DNA of 64,000 nt, from contig NZ_CP135918.1 of assembly GCF_032393985.1 (NCBI RefSeq), forward strand, positions 4,961,724-5,025,723, written 5' to 3'. Source of the stretch: Fischerella sp. JS2. GTDB taxonomy: Bacteria; Cyanobacteriota; Cyanobacteriia; Cyanobacteriales; Nostocaceae. Under the pieces are notes generated by a model that had not been told where the DNA came from, searched no databases, and saw nothing but the letters and a program-made list of their open reading frames with translations. Both the position numbers and the translations under genes were made by a program. Positions 28,653 to 36,332 of this stretch are shown in pieces (position 1 is the first letter of the stretch; each line of letters opens with the position of its first letter).

Positions 28653-31265
28653 CTAATTCTGTCCTCTACCAGTAGATGCAGCCCGCACCAAAATTACCGT
28701 CTGCTGGCTATTACGGGAAATAGTTGCGGGAATATTACCATGTACTACTTGCTGTAATAACCCCTCACGAGAAGCTCCTAAAATAATTACATCGCTGTGA
28801 TTCTGCTTGGCACACTCCAACACCGCATCTGTAACGGAAGTAGCATGGACTGGAGTTGTTGTGACTGAGCCATCAAGATGTTGTTTGAGGAAATCAGCAG
28901 CTGTTGTTAAAGATGTAGTATTTGGTTTGATTTCATCTTGCTCGAATACCTGACATAAGTTGACTGTCGGTGTTCTACTCAGTGAAGTTAGTGCTGGTAG
29001 CAATGCGATCGCCTGCTGGGAATTAGGTCCACCTGCTATTGGTACTAGCCAACGTTCAAATTGACTGTGGTCTTTGAGCTTGACTAGTACCACCTCACAG
29101 GCTGCTTGGCGAATCACCGTATCTACAACGCGACTAAAAACTCTTCCAGGTGTGGCTGTGCTACCTTTCCAACCCATTAGCACTAGATTTATATGACGCT
29201 CTTTAATAGTTTGCAAAATTGCTTCCGATAAATCATGAGCAACACGGATTTGGGTATGCACTGGTACATCCCATGCTTGTCCTAAACGCATGGCCTGACG
29301 TAACAAACGTTGACCAACTCTCATACTTACATGAGCCTCTGCTAAAGATTGGTGGCGAGGTACAACAATCACATGCAGACACTCAATTTCGTAATGGCGA
29401 TCGCGGGCAATTGCCACAGCCATTGCTAATAGTATTCCAGCTGTTTTGGGATTACTCAATGGTACAAGTAAGCGTCCTTGTCCAGTTTCCGACGCCCGGA
29501 TGCGGTAAATTATTTGTGAAGGTTCTGCTTTTGGCCCTGGCAAATCTTCCTGAGCATTAATATAGGCCGCTTCTACGCGGATAATATCACTGCGGGTAAT
29601 AATACCAACCAAGCGGCGTCCTTCCACTACAGGTAAACTACTTAAATTATAGTGATTGAGCAAGTGTAGGACGTGGGCAAGGGTATCTTTAGGATGAGTA
29701 GTGACAGGTTCTGGAGTCATTGCTTCTGCCACAGTGCGATCGCCACTCAATCCCTTTTGAGAAAAATTTGCAACATCTTTTTGCGTGAGAATACCTACCA
29801 ATCTCCCCTCTTCTAATACTGGAAAGCCCCGGTGGGAAGATTGGGAAAATGCCTGCAATGCCTCATCCAATCTCATGCGGCTAGAGAGAGTTTCCACACG
29901 AGGCTGCATAACATCAGCTGCTGTTAGTTCTGTCCACGGGCCTTGAGAATCAGCTTCTTTACCAAGATGAATACCTTTAAATTCCAGCAGTTTATCGTAT
30001 AGTGACCCTGTCTCCAAAACTTCTGCCACCAGATAAGCAGTCACTGAAACAATCATTAACGGCAACACTAAATTAAAATCGGTGGTCATTTCAAACACGA
30101 TAATGACCGCCGTGATAGGAACTCGCGCAACCCCACAGAAAAATGCCCCCATCCCTACACGAGCATAAGTTGTCGCTAAACTTAACCCCAGCCATTGATG
30201 TTCCCAAATGCCAATCAAATAACCCAAGGCTGCCCCCAACGCCAGAGTCGGAACTAGCAATCCAGCAGGCGCACCGGAACCATAGGTAAAAATTATCAGC
30301 AAGAATTGAATACAGAACACTAGTATGACTAGTTGCCAGTTGGCATCACCTGCTAACAACAGTTCCCGTAATCCCGCATTATCCCGAAACACTGTAGGCA
30401 GAGCCACGAGTGCGATGCCAGTTACCAATCCTGCTAATCCAATTCGCCAAGGTAAGCTAATGTTGAGAAAGCGACGATAGAAACTAAGACTGGCAAGAAT
30501 GCCTCGATTAAATAGCACACCTCCTAATCCTGCCAAAATCCCTAACAGCAGGTAAAAAGGAATCTCTGGAGCAAAAAAGCTGGTGTTAGGTGTGACTAAA
30601 TTTAGATCCAAATCTAGACTATGAGTACCCCAGATGCGGGCAACAACGGCAGCGATAAAGGAAGCTAGTATTGCTGTTCCTAAAGTAATGCCAGAGACAT
30701 CTTGTAAGAGTTCTTCTACTACAAACAACACCCCAGCGATCGGAGCATTGAAAGCAGCCGCTAGTCCTGCTCCCGCTCCAGCTGCAATTAATTGGCGACG
30801 GTGATCAGGCGAGGTGGGAAACCAGCGACTAAATTGATTAGCTAAAGCTGCTCCAATTTGAACTGTTGGCCCTTCTCGCCCCAGAGGTATACCAGATGCC
30901 AAGACTAATGTGGCACTGACTAGTTTCACTAACGCAATTCGCAAGTTAAGGGGCATGGGAACCTTTGCCAGCACAGCCTTCACTTCTGACATCCCACTGC
31001 CAGCAGCTGCCGGAGCAATCTTTTCTACCAACCACCCTGCTAAAAATCCTCCCACCAGACCAATTAGTGGTAATGCATAGTAAACAGGAAATAAATCAGA
31101 TGCACGTTGTCGCCATCCACCCAGCCATCCCACGCTTTGTCCTAATAAGGCCGCAGCTAATCCAGAGACTAAACCAATGAGGCAAGCTTCAAAAATAGCT
31201 AGGCGCTTGGGTCTTAGTACCATGCGGGATAGACGCTTCCAAAGAATATGTCCCAGGCGTATCAT
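28653..31265 (-). CDS. ClC chloride channel/transporter with CBS and tandem Usp domains
   Basis: An 870-aa protein. The N-terminal ClC core (about 20-425) has the three selectivity-filter signatures: GSGMSEVKA (equivalent to GSGIP), GREGPTVQIGAA with the gating Glu, and GAPAGLLVPTLALG. A CBS pair follows at about 445-565 (ADVMQPRVETL and VAEAMTPEPVTTHP), then two universal-stress-protein-like domains at about 590-725 and 730-865. The first Usp domain has a VLMGWKGS-type loop like the GxxGS nucleotide-binding segment; the second, VIILGASREG. Retention of the gating Glu is typical of Cl-/H+ exchangers as well as gated channels. The Usp tail could let nucleotide or stress signals gate ion flow. 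Confidence 0.94.
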   Translation of the reverse strand: MIRLGHILWKRLSRMVLRPKRLAIFEACLIGLVSGLAAALLGQSVGWLGGWRQRASDLFPVYYALPLIGLVGGFLAGWLVEKIAPAAAGSGMSEVKAVLAKVPMPLNLRIALVKLVSATLVLASGIPLGREGPTVQIGAALANQFSRWFPTSPDHRRQLIAAGAGAGLAAAFNAPIAGVLFVVEELLQDVSGITLGTAILASFIAAVVARIWGTHSLDLDLNLVTPNTSFFAPEIPFYLLLGILAGLGGVLFNRGILASLSFYRRFLNISLPWRIGLAGLVTGIALVALPTVFRDNAGLRELLLAGDANWQLVILVFCIQFLLIIFTYGSGAPAGLLVPTLALGAALGYLIGIWEHQWLGLSLATTYARVGMGAFFCGVARVPITAVIIVFEMTTDFNLVLPLMIVSVTAYLVAEVLETGSLYDKLLEFKGIHLGKEADSQGPWTELTAADVMQPRVETLSSRMRLDEALQAFSQSSHRGFPVLEEGRLVGILTQKDVANFSQKGLSGDRTVAEAMTPEPVTTHPKDTLAHVLHLLNHYNLSSLPVVEGRRLVGIITRSDIIRVEAAYINAQEDLPGPKAEPSQIIYRIRASETGQGRLLVPLSNPKTAGILLAMAVAIARDRHYEIECLHVIVVPRHQSLAEAHVSMRVGQRLLRQAMRLGQAWDVPVHTQIRVAHDLSEAILQTIKERHINLVLMGWKGSTATPGRVFSRVVDTVIRQAACEVVLVKLKDHSQFERWLVPIAGGPNSQQAIALLPALTSLSRTPTVNLCQVFEQDEIKPNTTSLTTAADFLKQHLDGSVTTTPVHATSVTDAVLECAKQNHSDVIILGASREGLLQQVVHGNIPATISRNSQQTVILVRAASTGRGQN

Positions 31266-31345
31266 TTTGAGTTAAAATTTGACCACGAATTAGCCACTTC
31301 ATCCATAAATCTACAATTATTCCTGTGAGGTGATCGCACTCTCTA

Positions 31346-31561
31346 CTATGCATTTAATGGCACTGATGTAAACACTTGTGCATGAGAATTTGATGATTGC
31401 CAAGGCAATGGATGATGATTAAACCAGTAATCTACAAAAATCCCAGCAGTAAATAGTAACAGCAACAGCAATAGTTCTGTCCGTCCAAATCTATAAAATA
31501 AGTTCTTTGTCAAGCCGGATGAACGTAGATTTTCATTATTATGAATCCGATCATGTTTCAT
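31346..31561 (-). CDS. small single-pass membrane protein, unknown
   Basis: 71 aa from the ATG at 31561, chosen because GGAGA lies 8 bases upstream; the frame opens 11 codons earlier. Polar, basic N-terminus, one strong transmembrane helix (about 30-50, TELLLLLLLFTAGIFVDYW) and a short C-terminal tail. I recognise no family. It lies 80 bp upstream of the ClC gene on the same strand, so it may be co-transcribed with it. Moderately likely to be real because of the ribosome site and TM pattern. Confidence 0.5.
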   Translation of the reverse strand: MKHDRIHNNENLRSSGLTKNLFYRFGRTELLLLLLLFTAGIFVDYWFNHHPLPWQSSNSHAQVFTSVPLNA

Positions 31562-31822
31562 AGAATTTCTCCACTTGCATGAATGGTACTTCACCTCACA
31601 CAGATGGCTATGCCAATGTTTGGAGATGCAAGTGATACTTCATTAATTTCTCAAGCATCCAACAGTCGACGCATCTGTCTTGATAGTGAAATATCCACAC
31701 AGAAATTTTGAGATTTTTGCTCTAACTAATTTTAATAAGTCTGTTTGTCACTCCCATGACACGCTGATGACAAATAATGAGATTTCGTATTTCTTTTTCC
31801 CATATTTTCCTGAGAGGTACAG

Positions 31823-33598
31823 ATGAATAATCAAACATACACAGCTGATGTTTTAGTAGTCGGTGGTGGGACTGGTGGAACTGCTGCTGCTATCCAAGCA
31901 GCGCGACGGGGAGCAAAAACTATCCTGGTCAGCGAATTTTCTTGGCTGGGAGGAATGCTAACTTCTGCTGGTGTGTCTGCACCGGATGGTAATGAATTAG
32001 AAGCTTTGCAAACAGGTTTATGGGGAGCATTTTTACGAGAATTACAACAGCGACAACCAGGAGGATTAGATAATAGTTGGGTCAGTTTTTTTAGTTATGA
32101 TCCGTGTATAGGCGCAGATATTTTTGCGGATTGGGTGCGGGAATTACCAAATCTGCTTTGGATTTCTGGATATGTGCCTTTGGAGGTTTTCCGAGAAGGA
32201 GATTGTATAACTGGCGTTGGATTTGCAGATTTTACTGTTAAAGCCAAAGTGACTCTCGACGCTACGGAATTAGGGGATTTATTAGCTTTAGCAGATATAT
32301 CTCATCGCTGGGGTTGGGAATTGCAGTCGGAGTTTGGAGAAATTAGCGCCCCAGCTGATTTTAATTCTCTCACAACAAAATATCCTGTGCAAGCCCCGAC
32401 CTGGGTAGTGGTGATGCAAGATTACGGTGAAACTGTTGCCCCAGAAATCCCGCCTGTGCCAAACTATGATCCATCACTGTTTGCTGGTGCTTGGGATGGC
32501 TATGGTGCTGAAAATTTTTTAAACTATGGACGCTTACCAGGAAACAGGTTCATGATCAATTGGCCGATTCACGGTAATGATTATGGTGAAGGTACAGGGC
32601 TATTAATTAAGTCAGAATCAGCAAGGCGAAATTTTCAAAGAGAATGCCTTTGGCATAGTCAGAATTTTGCCCATTTTATTCAAAATCAGCTTGGTCGTCG
32701 CTATGGTTTAGCAAATGGTATTTTTCCCCAAACCCAAAATCGAACAAGTGCTTATGCTTTACAGCCCTACTACCGCGAAAGTCGTCGTCTAGTAGGGTTA
32801 ACTACTATTAGAGAACAGGATATTTTACCAGTAGCAGGGGGTAGGGTAGCAGCATTAAATATAGATGCGATCGCGATTGGCAACTACGCCAACGACCATC
32901 ATTATCCTGGTGTTAAGTTCGACCTACAACCAAAATCCATTCGTTGGGGAGGGCGCTGGACGGGGACTCCCTTCACTATTCCTTATCGTTGTCTAATTCC
33001 GGTAGAGACAGACGGTTTACTGGTGTGTGAAAAGAATATTTCTGTGTCTCATATTGCCAATGGCGCAACTAGATTGCAACCTGTTGTTATGGGTATTGGT
33101 CAAGCAGCAGGGATGGCTGCTGCTATTTGTGTAGAGTTGAATTGCCAGCCCAGAGATTTACCCGTTAGAGTCCTACAAACAGCTTTACTACTAGATCAAA
33201 TAGCACCTGCGGCTGTGATTCCGTTATTCAACCTTTCACCCACCGATAGAAATTGGTTACACTGGCAACGCTATTACTTAGACCATCCAGAAGCCTACTC
33301 ATGTAGTGGATGTTGTCCTAATAATTTTGATAATCAGTATTTTTACGACAGTATAAAAACTGTACAAGAACAACATTTTAACTGTTTTCAAGGTATTTTT
33401 CACCGTTTAGATCAGCAAGATTACAGATTCACGATCACGATTCCAGCTTCATACAAAGGCCAAATTTGGCAGCTTGTGACTCTGCGATCGCACATCAACG
33501 AGCGGCTACAAACATTATCTCACGGGCAAAAACTCAAGATTTGGGGTCGCCTCAATCATGCTGGTCATTGGTTACTAGTAGAAAATACTCATTGCTAA
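31823..33598 (+). CDS. FAD-dependent oxidoreductase (FAD_oxidored family)
   Basis: A 591-aa flavoprotein. N-terminal dinucleotide-binding motif VVGGGTGGTAAAIQAARRGA at about 12-31, followed by SWLGGMLTSAG, typical of the FAD-dependent oxidoreductase family PF12831. The centre has DATELGDLLALA (FAD contact) and near the C-terminal third HIANGATRLQPVVMGIGQAAG. No signal peptide. The last about 100 residues are a beta-rich extension. Members are found in many cyanobacteria with no assigned reaction. It is a single gene, with patX starting 110 bp downstream on the same strand. Confidence 0.88.
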   Translation: MNNQTYTADVLVVGGGTGGTAAAIQAARRGAKTILVSEFSWLGGMLTSAGVSAPDGNELEALQTGLWGAFLRELQQRQPGGLDNSWVSFFSYDPCIGADIFADWVRELPNLLWISGYVPLEVFREGDCITGVGFADFTVKAKVTLDATELGDLLALADISHRWGWELQSEFGEISAPADFNSLTTKYPVQAPTWVVVMQDYGETVAPEIPPVPNYDPSLFAGAWDGYGAENFLNYGRLPGNRFMINWPIHGNDYGEGTGLLIKSESARRNFQRECLWHSQNFAHFIQNQLGRRYGLANGIFPQTQNRTSAYALQPYYRESRRLVGLTTIREQDILPVAGGRVAALNIDAIAIGNYANDHHYPGVKFDLQPKSIRWGGRWTGTPFTIPYRCLIPVETDGLLVCEKNISVSHIANGATRLQPVVMGIGQAAGMAAAICVELNCQPRDLPVRVLQTALLLDQIAPAAVIPLFNLSPTDRNWLHWQRYYLDHPEAYSCSGCCPNNFDNQYFYDSIKTVQEQHFNCFQGIFHRLDQQDYRFTITIPASYKGQIWQLVTLRSHINERLQTLSHGQKLKIWGRLNHAGHWLLVENTHC

Positions 33599-33645
33599 AT
33601 CAAATATTTTTTTCAGTTAAAAACAATACTTTTTTTACCAAATTG

Positions 33646-33676
33646 TCCGGAAGCAGTAAAAAAAACTCAGTATCAG
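33646..33676 (+). promoter_or_regulatory. DIF1-type promoter of the patX-like gene
   Basis: TCCGGA at 33646-33651 followed 19 bases later by TATCAG, a plausible -10. TCCGGA near -35 is the DIF1 motif reported for early differentiating-cell promoters such as patX and nsiR1. About 58 bases separate it from the patX ATG. Function is inferred. Confidence 0.6.
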
Positions 33677-33708
33677 TGAAATGAAGAGTTTTAAAATAGA
33701 CACTTGTT

Positions 33709-34014
33709 ATGCGTGCTGCCATTTCACTTTTGGTTACAGGTCTGTTACTGAGCAGCCTAGCTGCGAACAGCCAAACAGTTACCAATTCCCTATCCCATAT
33801 GTTGCAATCTCACTCTAGTTCTTACCTGTTAATCTCGGCAAAATCTAAACCCTCTAAGTCTCCATATCGAGGTAGTGGACGCGATCGAGACAGAGAAAGA
33901 GTGTCTTATCTTTTACTGTCTTCAAAAGCCAATCCTCCCAAAAACCGTCCCGCGAAGGGTGGTTCACGTAGAGATTTAATGGAACATTCTGGTAATAAGC
34001 ATGTTGTTGCCTAA
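33709..34014 (+). CDS. patX: PatX-like secreted precursor with internal RGSGR pentapeptide
   Basis: A 101-aa protein with a Sec signal peptide (hydrophobic about 5-19). The exact heterocyst-inhibitor pentapeptide RGSGR is at residues 54-58 (DNA 33868-33882). PatX proteins of heterocystous cyanobacteria have a signal peptide and an RG(S/T)GR motif and repress differentiation by binding HetR. The tail contains a second, degenerate copy: SYLLISAKSKPSKSPYRGSG is echoed by SYLLLSSKANPPKNRPAKGG then SRR, an internal duplication of about 28 residues with GGSRR in place of RGSGR. Canonical PatX ends close after the motif; this one continues with a charged DRDRER stretch. A TCCGGA DIF1-type box lies upstream, and HetR with intact RGSGR contacts is about 15 kb away. 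Confidence 0.85.
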   Translation: MRAAISLLVTGLLLSSLAANSQTVTNSLSHMLQSHSSSYLLISAKSKPSKSPYRGSGRDRDRERVSYLLLSSKANPPKNRPAKGGSRRDLMEHSGNKHVVA

Positions 34015-34540
34015 TAACTACATACTCAAAATAATCTTTTAGGCTAGTAGTTTTGTTGGTAGCAAGGAATTCAGATTACACCCAAACACGATGTTTTACT
34101 TAAACATCTGTTACACACCTTCTATAGCAAGTATATAACAATTAAGACACAACAAAATCAGGTAATAGCTCTGTATCCATTCTGTAATCTCCGTGTAAAC
34201 AAAGGGTCTTCCACCCTTGCGAACAGAAGGCAAAATCAACCATAATCCGTACTGCAAACAGCATCACTCCTCAAAGCAAGTAAATATATCTCGATCGCAA
34301 AGCTCAAATAATCAGGAAAAGGGTGTCACTTCGTCTACCAGTTCCGCGCCAGCACATCTGTTTCAGACTACTCAGGCTTTTGTATGTGTTGAGCTACTGG
34401 TATCTTGCATCGGGAAACTAGAATTTTGTTGAGGTTGCAAACAACATTACTATTACCGAATCAAAGCTTGTGCTTGCTCATACGTTCAAGAAATAGGGGT
34501 GTAGGGGATTAACAAGTAAAAAGAACCAAGTAATAATTGA
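34015..34540. other. intergenic region before the IS element
   Basis: About 525 bp. A 71-codon frame at 34217-34432 has no family resemblance and no ribosome site. No terminator for patX was identified. The 3' margin (34541) is the IS hairpin. Confidence 0.55.
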
Positions 34541-34546
34541 GCCACT

Positions 34547-34567
34547 CCCCCGTTTTGAAAACGGGGG
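34547..34567. other. subterminal hairpin at the tnpB end of the IS
   Basis: cccccgtttt and aaaacggggg around one central base. In IS605 elements the palindrome near the right end is recognised by TnpA as single-stranded DNA; the transcript across this end and the tnpB 3' part would form the TnpB guide (omega) RNA scaffold. Confidence 0.7.
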
Positions 34568-34576
34568 ATTCAGGCA

Positions 34577-35701
34577 TCAAACAGAGATTGCAGTCTGAGA
34601 CTGTCTAACATCTCCTACGCCTAGAGTCGAACTCCCGACTCTTTTAATATTAAGACTGGCGTTTTCATCTCTATCATTTTCAGATTGACATGAAGGACAA
34701 CGCCAGCGTCTAATCGACAAATCCAATTTTTCTAAAATGTGTCCACAGCTAGAACAAGTTTTTGTGGATGGATACCATTGATCTACAAACACTACTTGTT
34801 TATGCTTCTTCTTAGCAATCCATTCTAGAATTTGCAGAAATTCACGCCTCGCCAAGTCTGATATTTTCCTACCCCAAAGACGTTGCATTCCTTTAAGATT
34901 TAAGGTTTCAAAACAAAGCACATCAAAATTATCTGTTAATTTATGAGCGAGTTTCCAAAACCAATCACGTCTACGATGAGAAATATCCTCATATTTGCGA
35001 ACTAGATTTTTTCTAAATCGCTCTCTGTTTGATGAACCTTTGAGTTTTTTAGAATGCTGTCGGCTAGCTTTCCTAATGGCATTTAATGATTGTTTTAAAA
35101 ATTGGGGAGACTCAATTTTTGTTCCGTCCGAGCAAGTGAGGAATGTTTTTAATCCAAAATCAAATCCCGCTATTCTACCAGTCGCAAACTTGATTTTTGA
35201 ATTAGAACAATCATCAACAACTATAATCATAAATAGCTCGCCTAAAGGAGTGCGTTTTATGGTTAAGGTTTTGACTGTTCCCTCTATCTCTCTCGACTTC
35301 CAAAATTGATAAACTTTGTTCCCAATCTTGACTCGATTTCCACCTAAAAACTTGTATCCAGATTGTTTAAGAGTGAATGATTTGTATTTCTTAACTTTTT
35401 TAAATCCTGGCGGTCTAACTCCTTTTTTGTTGTGTTTAAAAAATAATTGGTAGGCTTTCTCAATGCGTTGACAAATATCTTGTACTGATTGAGAACCTAC
35501 TGTTTGCCAAAATGGATTACATTTCCGCAGTTTGGCAATATGAGATTGAAGTTTTGCACAGCTTAAGTGTTTGCCCCACATTCGATAGTAGCGTTTGTGT
35601 AGGGCAATACAATGATTGTAGATTATCCCACTCGCGTTAATCATGCGCTTGAGGAATCTATTTCTTTTGTGCTGATACAGTTTAAACTTCAGGGTTTTCA
35701 T
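34577..35701 (-). CDS. tnpB: TnpB, RNA-guided nuclease of IS605 element
   Basis: A 374-aa TnpB (OrfB). TnpB proteins use a guide RNA from the element's end to cut DNA at matching targets and are the ancestors of Cas12. The RuvC residues are present: D181 (AGFDFGLK), E265 (CFETLNLKGM) and the third Asp in DRDENASLNI (343/345). The zinc ribbon is C316/C319 and C335/C338. The N-terminal basic region (YQHKRNRFLKRM) matches the WED-type start. Length is normal. It is divergent from tnpA by 46 bp, where a shared promoter must lie. No frameshift; catalytically intact. Confidence 0.95.
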   Translation of the reverse strand: MKTLKFKLYQHKRNRFLKRMINASGIIYNHCIALHKRYYRMWGKHLSCAKLQSHIAKLRKCNPFWQTVGSQSVQDICQRIEKAYQLFFKHNKKGVRPPGFKKVKKYKSFTLKQSGYKFLGGNRVKIGNKVYQFWKSREIEGTVKTLTIKRTPLGELFMIIVVDDCSNSKIKFATGRIAGFDFGLKTFLTCSDGTKIESPQFLKQSLNAIRKASRQHSKKLKGSSNRERFRKNLVRKYEDISHRRRDWFWKLAHKLTDNFDVLCFETLNLKGMQRLWGRKISDLARREFLQILEWIAKKKHKQVVFVDQWYPSTKTCSSCGHILEKLDLSIRRWRCPSCQSENDRDENASLNIKRVGSSTLGVGDVRQSQTAISV

Positions 35702-35747
35702 GTGATTATGATATCATCAGTGGTGTAGATAATCAATACTCATCTAC

Positions 35748-36149
35748 ATGAAAACTGTTTATAATCATTACAATCATGCTGTTGGATTAGCTACTGTCCA
35801 TTTAATCTGGATACCATGCAGACGCGCTCGTGTATTCGCTAATAACGAAAACTTAAAACTTCGATGCATTGAAGTATTCCAGTCTGTTGCTAATGACAAG
35901 AAGTGGATTATCAAAGCATTAGAAGTTGCGCCGGATCATATACATCTACTAGTTGAATATGATCCGCACCACTCAATATCTCAAATAGTTAAAGCTTTTA
36001 AAGGAAGGTCATCAAGACTACTAAGAAAAGAATTTCCAGAATTATTGAGATTACCTAGCTTATGGACACATTCTTATATGTTTGACACGACTGGAAAGAT
36101 TAGTACTCAGAAGGTTTTAGAGTATATTAATGACCCCCTTCACGGATGA
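35748..36149 (+). CDS. tnpA: IS200-type Y1 transposase TnpA
   Basis: A 133-aa single-strand transposase of the HUH/Y1 class. The HUH motif is H64-I-H66 (VAPDHIHLLVEY) and the nucleophilic Tyr is likely Y126 (KVLEYIND), close to its place in ISDra2 and IS608 proteins. It excises and inserts the element as single-stranded DNA at a specific tetra- or pentanucleotide using the subterminal hairpins. Length and motifs are complete. Divergent from tnpB across 46 bp. Confidence 0.94.
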   Translation: MKTVYNHYNHAVGLATVHLIWIPCRRARVFANNENLKLRCIEVFQSVANDKKWIIKALEVAPDHIHLLVEYDPHHSISQIVKAFKGRSSRLLRKEFPELLRLPSLWTHSYMFDTTGKISTQKVLEYINDPLHG

Positions 36150-36220
36150 ATAAATTCATCATGTTCGCTTATATCCGCCCTTTAGAAAAAGGCGGCTTTA
36201 CGCATCACGATTCGTAAAGC
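36145..36220. other. subterminal hairpins at the tnpA end of the IS
   Basis: Three hairpins: gatgaat/attcatc at 36145-36160 overlapping the tnpA stop, ccgcc/ggcgg at 36175-36195, and gctttacg/cgtaaagc at 36195-36220. Confidence 0.6.
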
Positions 36221-36260
36221 GCCAAAAACGGAATTAGGCAGAGGGTAGGAATCAGAATTC

Positions 36261-36305
36261 CCTTCTGCCTCCTGCCTTCTGCCTTCTGCCTCCTGCCTTT
36301 TCCCC
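36261..36305. repeat. ctgcct-type short tandem repeats
   Basis: Seven-base units of the type tctgcct/cctgcct repeated about six times. Short tandemly repeated heptamers of this kind are frequent in heterocystous cyanobacteria. Located between the IS and the end of agrE. Confidence 0.7.
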
Positions 36306-36332
36306 TTTCCCTTTACCCTTGTCCCTACTTTC

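Larger units (their letters stand above)
34541..36220. mobile_element. IS200/IS605-family insertion sequence (tnpA plus tnpB)
   Basis: Divergent tnpA (Y1 HUH transposase) and tnpB flanked by imperfect palindromes, the IS605 arrangement. The tnpB-side end has the perfect 10-bp hairpin at 34547-34567. The tnpA-side end has three hairpins: 36145-36160, 36175-36195 and 36195-36220. Exact ends cannot be set without an empty site because these elements have no inverted repeats or target duplication. Both proteins are complete with catalytic residues, so the copy may be active. Confidence 0.85.

Noticed and set aside
34217-34432. 71-codon open frame before the IS element
   Set aside because: No ribosome site, low-complexity Ser/Gln content, no family resemblance.
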